Below are positions 1-7,993 of a DNA stretch of 64,000 nt, piece by piece. The stretch lies in contig JARLHI010000030.1 in assembly GCA_031292355.1 (NCBI GenBank), forward strand, positions 186,001-250,000. The letters are read 5' to 3'. Position 1 is the first letter of the stretch, and the number at the start of each line of letters is the position of its first letter. The notes below the pieces were generated by a model. It made no database searches, had not been told where the DNA came from, and saw nothing but the letters and a program-made list of their open reading frames with translations. The stretch comes from Candidatus Obscuribacterales bacterium (GTDB lineage Bacteria > Cyanobacteriota > Vampirovibrionia > Obscuribacterales > Obscuribacteraceae). The translations under genes were made by a program, and so were the position numbers.

Positions 1-2
1 AC

Positions 3-221
3 TGGGATAAAGATGGTCCGGGGACTACTTTCGACAAACACTACAAACAATTTCACGAGATGGCCGTTAAATTTGGTTTGCAGCCAGAACTAAAGCCAAA
101 GAAACTGGACATTACAAAAACGCAAGAAGTAATTGATTACAAGCCGCTATACAGCATGAAGACTCTACTGTTAGAACTAAAAATGTATGGCGCCGAAGGA
201 CCTTACGCCGACCGAAAGTAG
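3..221 (+). CDS. C-terminal fragment of a probable NAD-dependent epimerase/dehydratase
   Basis: An open frame runs in from the left edge and stops at TAG 219-221, giving about 72 residues with no start in the window. The tail contains a 'YKPLYSMKTLLLELKMYG' stretch followed by a GP pair, which resembles the C-terminus of extended short-chain dehydrogenases (sugar epimerases), where a Y-x-P-x-x-S element precedes an amphipathic helix. No cofactor or catalytic motif is inside the window, so the family is a guess from the tail alone. It converges on the calpain-like gene, with 10 bases between the stops. Confidence 0.5.
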   Translation, partial: WDKDGPGTTFDKHYKQFHEMAVKFGLQPELKPKKLDITKTQEVIDYKPLYSMKTLLLELKMYGAEGPYADRK

Positions 222-231
222 TTCAGTAAAG

Positions 232-2310
232 CTATTTAGATTCTACGCAAAGCGCTTCAAACTTTTTGGCGAAGCTCGCCAGAGGCAATTTAAATACTCC
301 TTCAGTGCCATCATCGACAATTGGCTTGCCGCCGCCGATTGGGTACAACTCAGTCTGTGTGCCTTGAGTCGATACTATGCCCCAGGGATTTCTGATGCTG
401 ACAATTTCGTTCTTTTCATCAAAGCCAATGACACTGTAAGCATGCATACCGCAGATTGCTGGTTCAGTTTTTTCACGAGCAGCACCTTTAAGAGCGGCTG
501 CGATGATTGCTCGATTTTGGGCAAAGCAATTAATCAGCAAATTGCGCAACTCTTTTTCGTTCATACTTTGTTTGCACATACCAAGTGCTCGACTGGCTGA
601 ATCCTGTGTGTATTCCCAGCGAGTCTGACGTCCACCGATAATCTCGAGACTCTTCATATTTTCTCGAGTAGCTGTATTTTCAGCTGGTATGACTGAACTC
701 AAATTACGACGCTTGGCCACAAGTAACCCATAAGCTTTTTCCATTAGTGGTGCCCATATACCATATGCACTACCTTTGGCATACAGAGCAAGCTCAGAGC
801 TTGTAGGCGGCAGAAGTGCAATCGGCGCTTCTGGTGCGCCCATAAAAGTAACTGTATAAGTGCCATTTTCATTTGGCACAATCGACTGCATGATGACGCC
901 AGGACGAACACTAATTAAAGATGCCATTGCCGCGAGGAACAAACAATCACCGACTATGCCTTGCTTAATGGCCTCGATGCGCAGACTTTCGTGGGGATGA
1001 TTGGCGTCGGCGTACAAAGTACGCCTCGATTCCAGCGTCTTCTGCCAAACCTGATCGATTCCCCAGCCGCCAGAGGATTGATATTTTGTCACCTGATCGT
1101 TGTAGACATCGTTGTAGTGTTGTGTAAATTCGCTTCTGGTCATGCGTGTTGTTCTATCCACATAACCTTTTTCTGTAAAAGCGTGCAGCTTTTCAGAATG
1201 ATTGATGATGTAGGCCAAACTGGTTGTCTGAGCGGGGTTGAATTTGCCAGCCTCGAAATTTAAAGCAATCTCGTCGAGCGAAATATTTTGGTCGTTATCT
1301 GAATCGATAACATCGAATAAGGCGGTAATAGTTTTTAGCGATTCAGCTGAAGTGTCTTTGCTAAATATTTTTCGGGTCAAACGATCGTATTGAGTAATTT
1401 CCTCTTTCGATATGCCTTTGCCGATTTTGAAGATACTTTTTTCGCGAGTGATTTGAATGATTTCGTAATGCAACTTGAGCATTGTGACGAGTTGCGCATC
1501 GTCAGTGTTTTTCCAGTTCATTGAGACGCCGCGATTGATTTGTCCTTTGTCAATCAATCCGCTATTTTCACCATCAAGCATTTTGAAGACGCGCACAATA
1601 CTTTGCTGTAAGTCGAAGTTTTTGGGAAACGGACGGCTAAGAAGTTTTTTGGCAGAAGTGGTGTATGTCAACACATCGCTGTTATCGAAAATCATCTGAT
1701 AATTTCCGTCTGGCAAAACGATGGCCTCTAGATTGAATGCTTTGCCGTCGCTTCGCATCCATCGTTTGAAGCGTTGAGGATAAGCGCCCGGGTTAGAAAG
1801 ATCTTTGACCCACTCAAAGCCGGGTTCTTCGGTAATTTTGATGACATCTCCATCACCATCGTAGGCAAATTTGACTTGGGAACCATTTGCATAGATAACG
1901 CTTTCAGGCAAGATTTGCCAGAGCGGATAGGTGACCAGAGCACCTTCGGCATCTGTTATTTGTTTATCGGTCTGCCCAATCTTTGCGACAAAGGACAATG
2001 CTTGCCCAGGCGACAAATGATTCTGCTTGACCGATGATTGATGATTTGTCGATACACCAGCACCAATACTGGTTTCGGCGTTAGCCAACGGCGACATATA
2101 CTTATATTCGTGGACGTCGGGACTGTCGACAAAAAATTGATATTGTAGGGTCCCGAGAGCTTCGATGTGCTCGGCTACGTCTTTAGCTTTTTGTTCAGGG
2201 TCCGATTCTGAGTCAGTGATTGAGGCCATGTTTATTGCCGCTGTCTGGGTGGGAGTTGAGGTGGTTGAGTTATATCTATAACCAACCACATTTGAGCCCT
2301 GCGCAATCAT
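232..2310 (-). CDS. Calpain-like (C2 family) cysteine protease with EF-hand
   Basis: 692 residues. The C-terminal third carries the three calpain catalytic elements in order: QGIVGDCLFLAA near residue 455 (nucleophile Cys), MHAYSVIG near 621 (His) and IRNPWG near 640 (Asn). A canonical EF-hand-like loop, DSDNDQNISLDE, lies near residues 335-346, so calcium binding is plausible. The N-terminal half has no recognised domain and no signal peptide. The start is uncertain: an internal Met at residue 28 is an alternative and neither site has a clear Shine-Dalgarno. Bacterial calpain homologues are known but poorly characterised; substrate and role cannot be inferred. It diverges from the sensor kinase gene. 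Confidence 0.85.
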   Translation of the reverse strand: MIAQGSNVVGYRYNSTTSTPTQTAAINMASITDSESDPEQKAKDVAEHIEALGTLQYQFFVDSPDVHEYKYMSPLANAETSIGAGVSTNHQSSVKQNHLSPGQALSFVAKIGQTDKQITDAEGALVTYPLWQILPESVIYANGSQVKFAYDGDGDVIKITEEPGFEWVKDLSNPGAYPQRFKRWMRSDGKAFNLEAIVLPDGNYQMIFDNSDVLTYTTSAKKLLSRPFPKNFDLQQSIVRVFKMLDGENSGLIDKGQINRGVSMNWKNTDDAQLVTMLKLHYEIIQITREKSIFKIGKGISKEEITQYDRLTRKIFSKDTSAESLKTITALFDVIDSDNDQNISLDEIALNFEAGKFNPAQTTSLAYIINHSEKLHAFTEKGYVDRTTRMTRSEFTQHYNDVYNDQVTKYQSSGGWGIDQVWQKTLESRRTLYADANHPHESLRIEAIKQGIVGDCLFLAAMASLISVRPGVIMQSIVPNENGTYTVTFMGAPEAPIALLPPTSSELALYAKGSAYGIWAPLMEKAYGLLVAKRRNLSSVIPAENTATRENMKSLEIIGGRQTRWEYTQDSASRALGMCKQSMNEKELRNLLINCFAQNRAIIAAALKGAAREKTEPAICGMHAYSVIGFDEKNEIVSIRNPWGIVSTQGTQTELYPIGGGKPIVDDGTEGVFKLPLASFAKKFEALCVESK

Positions 2311-2445
2311 GGTTTATTGAAACAATAATAATCAAGCAGTTACTCTTAGACTTAAATCTTATAGTTGCACGCTCAGTCAGGCACTAGAAAGTTCTTTCCG
2401 CGTCTTCGAAACTTCCAGATATTCTCAATGTATTTTAGGGTCACA

Positions 2446-3876
2446 ATGACATTAACCGCATCCCAAAAGACTATCCGTGGCTTGATTGCTATCGCCGCCC
2501 TGTTCCTTTTCGCCATTGGCGCGATGGGGCTTGTTTCATATCGACTAATTGACGTCAATCGCTGGACCATTCACACCCATTCGATTATTGAAGACGTCAA
2601 AGATTCACTGTCTGCTTTGCAGGACGTTGAAACAGGTGAACGCGGCTATGTCGTAACCGGACAGAAAGACTTTCTCGAACCCTATGAGTGGGGACGAGAT
2701 GCGGCCATGCGAGATCTCGACAAGATTGAAGTATTGACTCGAGACAATCCAGCTCAACAAGCAAACATTAAAAAGGCGCGTGAACTAGCCCAAGCAAAAA
2801 TGGACTGGGCAGCTCAAACCATAAAAGAAGCGGTGATCACTCCGGCGCCTGCCACAGTGCCTATGATGACTAAAGGAAAGCAACTGATGGACGAATATCG
2901 TCATCAGGTTGCTTTGATTATGCAAAATGAAACAGATCTCCTCGCCAGACGGAACGAGGACCTAAGAGAAGCACAGGTGCTGCTCGTAGTCGTGACTGTG
3001 GTACTTTCTATTGTCGGTATCGGTTTACTGATCTGGATTTATCGCATTACATCGAGTGCAATTGAAGAAGAGAAAAAACGCTCAGCGCAACTGGACCGGT
3101 TAAACGTCGGTCTTGCTGACGAAATCGAACAAAGGAAAATGACCGAACTGGCTCTCAAAGAAGCCACTGTCAAACTAAGCAGCTCGAATACCGACCTGCA
3201 GCAATTTGCTTATGTGGCGTCACATGACCTACAAGAGCCACTGCGTGCGGTATCTGGCTTTTTGACCTTAATCGCGAGCAAGCACAAAGAAACGCTCGAC
3301 GAAGAGAGTGCCGCCTGGATCAATCACGCTGTGGAAGGTTCATTACGCATGCGTGCCCTGATTAACGATTTGCTCGCTTACGCTCGTGTCGAATCTAAGG
3401 GTAAAGCTCTGACCGATACCGATTGCAATGAATCATTAACGATTGCAAAAAAAGATTTGTCTGTGCTTCTAGAAGAAACCAACGCTCAGCTAAATGTCGC
3501 CGATTTGCCACATGTTATGGGCGAAAAAGGACAACTGGCACAGGTCTTTCAAAATCTAATCGGCAATGCAATCAAATTTAGATCAAGCGAACGGCCAGTA
3601 ATTGACATAGATGTCGTTAAACAAAACGGCAATTGGTTATTTACAATGAAGGATAACGGCCTGGGCTTCGATCAAGAACATGCCGAGCGAATTTTTGTTA
3701 TCTTCCAAAGATTGCAAGGACGCGAAGAACACAAAGGTACGGGTATTGGATTAGCACTGTGCAAAAAGATTATCGAACGTCACGGTGGTACCATTTGGGC
3801 ACAGTCGGAGAAGGGCAAAGGTTCAACTTTCTCATTCACCATTCCGGTCATCGCAGGAGGAGACAATGGTCACTAG
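2446..3876 (+). CDS. CHASE3-domain membrane sensor histidine kinase
   Basis: 476 residues from ATG 2446, chosen because AGGG lies 5 bases upstream; longer frames begin at 2428 or at TTG 2365. Two membrane helices (about residues 11-31 and 177-200) flank an extracytoplasmic segment with the CHASE3 pattern (LQDVETGERGYVVTGQ). Then follow a coiled linker, a HisKA dimerisation domain with the H-box ASHDLQEPLRAV (His near 259), an N-box QVFQNLIGNAIKF and ATP-lid glycines (DNGLGF, GTGIGLALCKKI). It resembles cyanobacterial phytochrome-type kinases that pair with Rcp1-like receivers. The stop overlaps the next gene's start by 11 bases, so the pair is probably translated together. The sensed signal is unknown. 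Confidence 0.92.
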   Translation: MTLTASQKTIRGLIAIAALFLFAIGAMGLVSYRLIDVNRWTIHTHSIIEDVKDSLSALQDVETGERGYVVTGQKDFLEPYEWGRDAAMRDLDKIEVLTRDNPAQQANIKKARELAQAKMDWAAQTIKEAVITPAPATVPMMTKGKQLMDEYRHQVALIMQNETDLLARRNEDLREAQVLLVVVTVVLSIVGIGLLIWIYRITSSAIEEEKKRSAQLDRLNVGLADEIEQRKMTELALKEATVKLSSSNTDLQQFAYVASHDLQEPLRAVSGFLTLIASKHKETLDEESAAWINHAVEGSLRMRALINDLLAYARVESKGKALTDTDCNESLTIAKKDLSVLLEETNAQLNVADLPHVMGEKGQLAQVFQNLIGNAIKFRSSERPVIDIDVVKQNGNWLFTMKDNGLGFDQEHAERIFVIFQRLQGREEHKGTGIGLALCKKIIERHGGTIWAQSEKGKGSTFSFTIPVIAGGDNGH

Positions 3877-4306
3877 ATCCATCAAAATTCTAATGGCGGA
3901 AGATAGTCCGTCAGACGCTGAACTCGCTCGCCAGGCTTTTAAGGGCGGCAAGATTCTCAACGAATTGGTGATCGTGAAAGATGGCGTAGAAGCCATGGAA
4001 TATCTTCGTCGCGAGGGTCAATACCAATCAGTCGCTCGCCCCGATGTGATTTTGCTCGACTTAAATATGCCTAAAAAAGATGGTCGGCAAGTCCTTGCTG
4101 AAATCAAAGAAGATCCCAATCTACGAACAATTCCAGTCGTCATTTTGACAACGTCCGAAGACGAAAACGACATCTTGACCTCATACGAACTTCAAGCTAG
4201 CTCATTCATCACTAAGCCCGTGGAATTTGACAATTTCCTTAGCGTAGCCAAGGGAATCAAAGAATTTTACTTCAACATAGTGACACTTCCCCCTAACGAC
4301 GCATAA
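3866..4306 (+). CDS. Rcp1-like single-domain response regulator
   Basis: 146 residues. The start at ATG 3866 is fixed by a strong AGGAGGAG just upstream and lies inside the end of the kinase gene. The whole protein is one receiver domain: acidic pair in LMAEDSPSDAE, phospho-acceptor Asp in VILLDLNMPKKDG, switch Thr in ILTTSEDE and conserved Lys in FITKPVEF. There is no output domain, as in Rcp1-type partners of phytochrome-like kinases, so it likely acts by protein contact or phosphotransfer. Overlap with the kinase strongly suggests it is the cognate receiver. Confidence 0.93.
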   Translation: MVTRSIKILMAEDSPSDAELARQAFKGGKILNELVIVKDGVEAMEYLRREGQYQSVARPDVILLDLNMPKKDGRQVLAEIKEDPNLRTIPVVILTTSEDENDILTSYELQASSFITKPVEFDNFLSVAKGIKEFYFNIVTLPPNDA

Positions 4307-4316
4307 AATTGTTTGC

Positions 4317-4724
4317 ATGAAAACGGCGCCCATAAAAATTTTACTTGTCGAAGATAGTCTGAGCGATGCTTTCTTACTTGGAGAGCTGCTAAAGAAAGTA
4401 ACTGAATTCGATTTCAATATGATTCACTCGACTGATCTTTCGGCCGGGTTCAATGAATTGGTAAGCAATGACTTTGACGCAATTATTTTGGACCTCGAGC
4501 TACCGGATTCCTTCGGCATTTCTACTTACGAAAAAATGCGAGAAAAGGCGGAAAACACGCCAATCATCATCGCCTCAGGCAATGATGACCGAGAGTTGAT
4601 GGCCCTTGCATTGAATCACGGCGCCGATAACTATTTGATTAAAGACGCATTCGATGGTAACCGCATAGCAATTGCTGTTTTATCATCGATTCGCAATCGC
4701 AACCAAAATCGCAAAATCTCTTGA
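4317..4724 (+). CDS. Second single-domain response regulator
   Basis: 135 residues, beginning 10 bases after the first receiver and almost certainly in the same operon. The receiver fold is complete: KILLVEDSLSDA (acidic pocket), AIILDLELPDSFG (phospho-acceptor Asp), IIIASGNDD (switch Ser in place of Thr) and YLIKDAF (Lys followed by Asp rather than the usual Pro). There is no output domain. Two stand-alone receivers behind one kinase suggest a branched phosphorelay or a phosphate sink; which one is preferred cannot be read from sequence. Confidence 0.9.
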   Translation: MKTAPIKILLVEDSLSDAFLLGELLKKVTEFDFNMIHSTDLSAGFNELVSNDFDAIILDLELPDSFGISTYEKMREKAENTPIIIASGNDDRELMALALNHGADNYLIKDAFDGNRIAIAVLSSIRNRNQNRKIS

Positions 4725-4785
4725 ATGAAAAGCAATTGAGCCGACAGCCGACTCAATCACCTAATCATGCATTTGCTCAACTGCG

Positions 4786-6597
4786 TCAGGAAAACAGAGC
4801 AACCTCAGATTGCTCTGTTTGATATTCTCGCCACATCGCGGCAAGCGTTCCATCATCTTGAAGTAATGATTTGAAATCGCCGCTTTCAACGATTTTTCCA
4901 TCATCGAATACGTAGATTCGATCGAACAACTCCAACAGATGCAATTTATGTATCGACGAAACAAGACAAGAAGACCTGTAACGCTCTAACAGGGTCGCAT
5001 AAATTTTGCGTTCGTTAGGAGTATCAACACTACTCGTTGGCTCATCGAGCAAAACGATGTCGCTATCTTTGGCGAAATAAATGCCTCGAGCCAGAGCCAA
5101 TCTCTGCTTCTCTCCGCCACTTAAATTCACGCCATTTTCAGCGATGTTTGTATCGAGCCCATCCGGCAATCGCGCAAGCACATTGTCGAATCGTGCTGCT
5201 TTAACTGCATCCAGCAACTCTTCATCGTTTGAATCAAGACCGAAATTGATGTTGAACCGAATGGTGTCAGCAAATATTTCGGGTTCCTGAGGCATCAACG
5301 TAGTCGAGTGCCAGAGATGAGCAAGCTGATGATCTAGTGGCACGCCATCACAAACGACTTGAGCTTGATCGGCGTTTTGCAGACCGCGCAGCAAGGAGAG
5401 TAATGTGCTTTTACCACTGCCACTTGCCCCCACAAAGGCTATCGACAGACCTTTTTCAAGCAAGATATTGATGTCTTGCAAGTGATGAGTGCGATGTCGC
5501 TCGTCCTCGTAAGTAAAGTTCAAACCATTGATACTGAGCTTTTGCCAATGCGGCGGTAAGCGATGTGAATGTTCGCGTCCGACTTTTTCTTCAAAAGCAT
5601 CAACGATTGATTCAGCACTTTTCAAATCAGCAGCCTGTCTCACAATGACACCATAGTAGCCGGTGAAATTGAAAAACGAATCGCCAATCCGTCGAAGATA
5701 CTCAAACAACGTAAAAAAAGTTCCTGCAAGAAGAGCATGTCCGGGGGCAAAATTGGTTTTTGCATACCAGAGCAAAATCAAAACAACCATCCCAGACGCG
5801 CACATATTAGAAAGAAACCACTTCCATTCATTCATACGCGCATTGTCCGAAAATAACGACTGCGAGGCAGTAATTCTTCTTTCCACTTCCTTTAAAGTTC
5901 GGTGCTCAAGGCGCAAAGTAATCACACTAACTATGTTTGTCACATAATCATGAATCGCTGAGGCTGCATGGTTATCCATTGAATTGAGCTGTCCATATTG
6001 CCTGGACAACTTTCTATCAAAAATAGCCACTATGACACAAAGAACAACTGTTGAAGCAAGAACGCACCACGCCGCAAATTGCACAAAGAAGAACAAAATA
6101 ACCAGCGTGCCACCAAGGCGAAAGAGCATGTAGACGATTTCAAACGTCTCTTGAAAGAAGTTAAAAACGGCTATTGCACCACGATTGATTTTATCGATGC
6201 TTTCACCAGAGTGATGATTACGTTGCCATTGCATCGGCAGCTTAGTCAGACACTGATACAGCTCTGATTTGTAGTTAGAGCGAATTTGGAATGCCACAAA
6301 TCGTTCAAGCACGCGCCCTGGACCATGAAAGAGCCAGAATGCCACCTGTATCAGCATGTACAGAGACAGATAAAAAGCGACATCATTTAGAAGCCGGTCA
6401 AAGGAAGTTTTGCCGGTAGCGGCCGAAAGATCTGTCTGCACTGCGTTGAGCATTTTGCCAATTACGTATGGTTCAAAAAGCGCGATGCTTTGAGCGACCA
6501 CAAACAATATCAGATAGGTCACCATCAGGCGTCTACAGCCGCCGGCATAGCGCCATCCTGTCGACAATAAATATAAAATAGGATTTTGTTTGTTCAT
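4786..6597 (-). CDS. ABC exporter, fused membrane and ATPase domains
   Basis: About 603 residues from ATG 6597; the open frame extends to GTG 6645, but that start falls in a TTCAC/GTGAA inverted repeat and lacks a ribosome site. The N-terminal half is a six-helix type-1 exporter membrane domain. The C-terminal half is a complete ATPase: Walker A GASGSGKSTLL, signature LSGGEKQRLALARG, Walker B DIVLLDEPTSS and an H-loop His in SSIHKLH. It should work as a homodimer or heterodimer half-transporter exporting lipids, peptides or drugs; the substrate is not readable. It converges on the receiver genes and diverges from the secreted SnoaL-like gene. Confidence 0.93.
   Translation of the reverse strand: MNKQNPILYLLSTGWRYAGGCRRLMVTYLILFVVAQSIALFEPYVIGKMLNAVQTDLSAATGKTSFDRLLNDVAFYLSLYMLIQVAFWLFHGPGRVLERFVAFQIRSNYKSELYQCLTKLPMQWQRNHHSGESIDKINRGAIAVFNFFQETFEIVYMLFRLGGTLVILFFFVQFAAWCVLASTVVLCVIVAIFDRKLSRQYGQLNSMDNHAASAIHDYVTNIVSVITLRLEHRTLKEVERRITASQSLFSDNARMNEWKWFLSNMCASGMVVLILLWYAKTNFAPGHALLAGTFFTLFEYLRRIGDSFFNFTGYYGVIVRQAADLKSAESIVDAFEEKVGREHSHRLPPHWQKLSINGLNFTYEDERHRTHHLQDINILLEKGLSIAFVGASGSGKSTLLSLLRGLQNADQAQVVCDGVPLDHQLAHLWHSTTLMPQEPEIFADTIRFNINFGLDSNDEELLDAVKAARFDNVLARLPDGLDTNIAENGVNLSGGEKQRLALARGIYFAKDSDIVLLDEPTSSVDTPNERKIYATLLERYRSSCLVSSIHKLHLLELFDRIYVFDDGKIVESGDFKSLLQDDGTLAAMWREYQTEQSEVALFS
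4792..4820 (-). terminator. Hairpin inside the 3' end of the ABC exporter gene, possible terminator
   Basis: A perfect 11-bp inverted repeat, AAACAGAGCAA / TTGCTCTGTTT, surrounds a 7-base loop at 4792-4802 and 4810-4820. Read on the minus strand it is followed by TTTTCC and lies within the last 11 codons of the exporter (stop at 4786-4788). It may end both converging transcripts. The U-tract is short, so termination strength is uncertain. Confidence 0.45.
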
Positions 6598-6640
6598 CGA
6601 AAATAACTCTTGAGCACACTTCATTCTCGTGCTGACTGCT

Positions 6641-6656
6641 TTCACTTAGTTGTGAA
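6641..6656. promoter_or_regulatory. Inverted repeat TTCAC-N6-GTGAA, candidate operator 1
   Basis: TTCAC at 6641-6645 and GTGAA at 6652-6656 form a dyad. The right half belongs to an 11-base block TTGTGAATTCG (6650-6660) that recurs at 6719-6729. Position between divergent genes fits a regulator site; the regulator is unknown. Confidence 0.35.
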
Positions 6657-6708
6657 TTCGTCTGCACCAAAACGACAATGCGCGAACTGATTGACGTAAA
6701 TTTCTGCA

Positions 6709-6725
6709 TTCACGATGTTTGTGAA
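6709..6725. promoter_or_regulatory. Inverted repeat TTCAC-N7-GTGAA, candidate operator 2
   Basis: Second copy of the dyad, with arms at 6709-6713 and 6721-6725; including flanking bases the arms read ATTCAC/GTGAAT. It lies 69 bases from the first copy, roughly six to seven helical turns, compatible with cooperative binding. This is inference from symmetry and repetition only. Confidence 0.35.
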
Positions 6726-7029
6726 TTCGCCCAGAAACCCATCTTCGCTTTAAATAGCCTGATTTTGCAAAACAAAAAAGGTTGATTCAGAGAGACAGGA
6801 AAACCGCACCAAAACGAGGGCGATGAGCTGGAATCATCATTTTGCTAACTATCATTGAAGCCCTCCGCCTGTTTTGCCCGCGCCATCGCAAGCTCTACCT
6901 TGAATATCCATGCATCATCGCACAGAGGATACAATTTGCCAAGTGATATATTCGCAGTGTTAACAACTTCAATTAGATCCTTCTATTGGATCAATGTAGA
7001 ATCAATTTGTGGCCGACCAGAGCAAATTC

Positions 7030-7992
7030 ATGAAATCAAAAATCAACAAGCTTGGCAAATTGATATTAGCGAGCAGTTTTACTGCTCTATCACTCGCATT
7101 GCTGCAAACAATGCTGGTCCCACCAAATATTGCCTGCTTATCCGCTGAAACTAACACTGTCGATTTGATTAAAGGCGCAAATGTGTCTGATGAACAACTA
7201 ATCCGCAAAGAAGCAGACAATTTTGTCAAAGCATTCGCAACAGGCGACGCAGAGACGATAGCGAATATGTGTGCAGATGAGTGCTCTTTGACAGATGCCG
7301 AAGGCACACAATTCAATGGACGAGCCGAAATAAAGAAAATGTACGAACGCGATTTTCAAACACTTGGCTTACAACCACTGAGTTTGAAAATTACAAAAAT
7401 CAGTTTCCCAGCAGCTGACGTTGGTATCGAGGATGGTGAAGCAACTTTCCCACGAACAGCCTCGAAAACTAGGTACAGTGTTATCCACATCAAAAAGGAC
7501 AATACCTGGAAGATGTTGCGCATCAGCGAAACATATTACAATCCGCAGCCTTCTGAAGCTCTACAAAGTCTTAGCTGGATGATTGGTGACTGGACACTGC
7601 ACGGTAAAAACAACGATACCTTTTTAAAGGCGTATGCCACCAATGATGGCAACTTTATGGTTCTGCAATTTAGTGATCGTGAGGGTACCAATATCAGACC
7701 TAATGCACTACAAGTCATTGGCTGGAGTGCCAAGAGCAAAGATATTGTGTCCTGGAATTTTGGGCATGCAGGAGGCTTCGGTTTCGGTCGGTGGCGTAAA
7801 AACGACGACAATTGGTTTATCGAAACAAGGGGCACAACTATTGATGGAAGCGAAACGGTTGCGGATTACATAATCAAACATCCAGACATCGACCACTTCA
7901 ACTGGCAATCGGTAGGACGTGCGATCAATGGAGCGAAACTGCCCAACATGGAAAATGTCGAAGCGACCCGGCACCCAGTCATAAGTAAGTAA
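7030..7992 (+). CDS. Exported protein with SnoaL/DUF4440-like domain
   Basis: 320 residues from ATG 7030 (AGAG upstream; an in-frame GTG at 7009 is the longer alternative). The N-terminus is a signal peptide (KSK start, hydrophobic stretch, then a Cys/Ser/Ala region). Residues about 55-165 have the NTF2-like polyketide-cyclase/DUF4440 pattern (DNFVKAFATGDAETIANMCA, then FNGRAEIKKMYERDF), a fold often used to bind small hydrophobic ligands or as a stress-response scaffold. The second half, with SLSWMIGDWTLHGK, resembles DUF1579-like lipocalin-type domains. The next gene begins one base after its stop, so the two are co-transcribed. Exact function unknown. Confidence 0.8.
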   Translation: MKSKINKLGKLILASSFTALSLALLQTMLVPPNIACLSAETNTVDLIKGANVSDEQLIRKEADNFVKAFATGDAETIANMCADECSLTDAEGTQFNGRAEIKKMYERDFQTLGLQPLSLKITKISFPAADVGIEDGEATFPRTASKTRYSVIHIKKDNTWKMLRISETYYNPQPSEALQSLSWMIGDWTLHGKNNDTFLKAYATNDGNFMVLQFSDREGTNIRPNALQVIGWSAKSKDIVSWNFGHAGGFGFGRWRKNDDNWFIETRGTTIDGSETVADYIIKHPDIDHFNWQSVGRAINGAKLPNMENVEATRHPVISK

Positions 7993-7993
7993 T

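Larger units (their letters stand above)
6598..7029. other. Intergenic region between divergent genes with two inverted repeats
   Basis: About 430 bases with no convincing gene lie between the ABC exporter (minus) and the SnoaL-like gene (plus). They contain two similar inverted repeats, each part of a repeated TTGTGAATTCG block, listed separately. A TTGACG at 6691-6696 could be a -35 element but has no good -10 partner. Confidence 0.5.

Noticed and set aside
3785..3865. Longer start for the first response regulator
   Set aside because: The AGGAGGAG ribosome site and the receiver fold both point to ATG 3866; the extension lies inside the kinase ATP-binding domain.
4725..4785. Second inverted repeat (TTGAG/CTCAA) after the receiver genes
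   Set aside because: Short stem with a mismatch and no T-run; the hairpin at 4792 is better.
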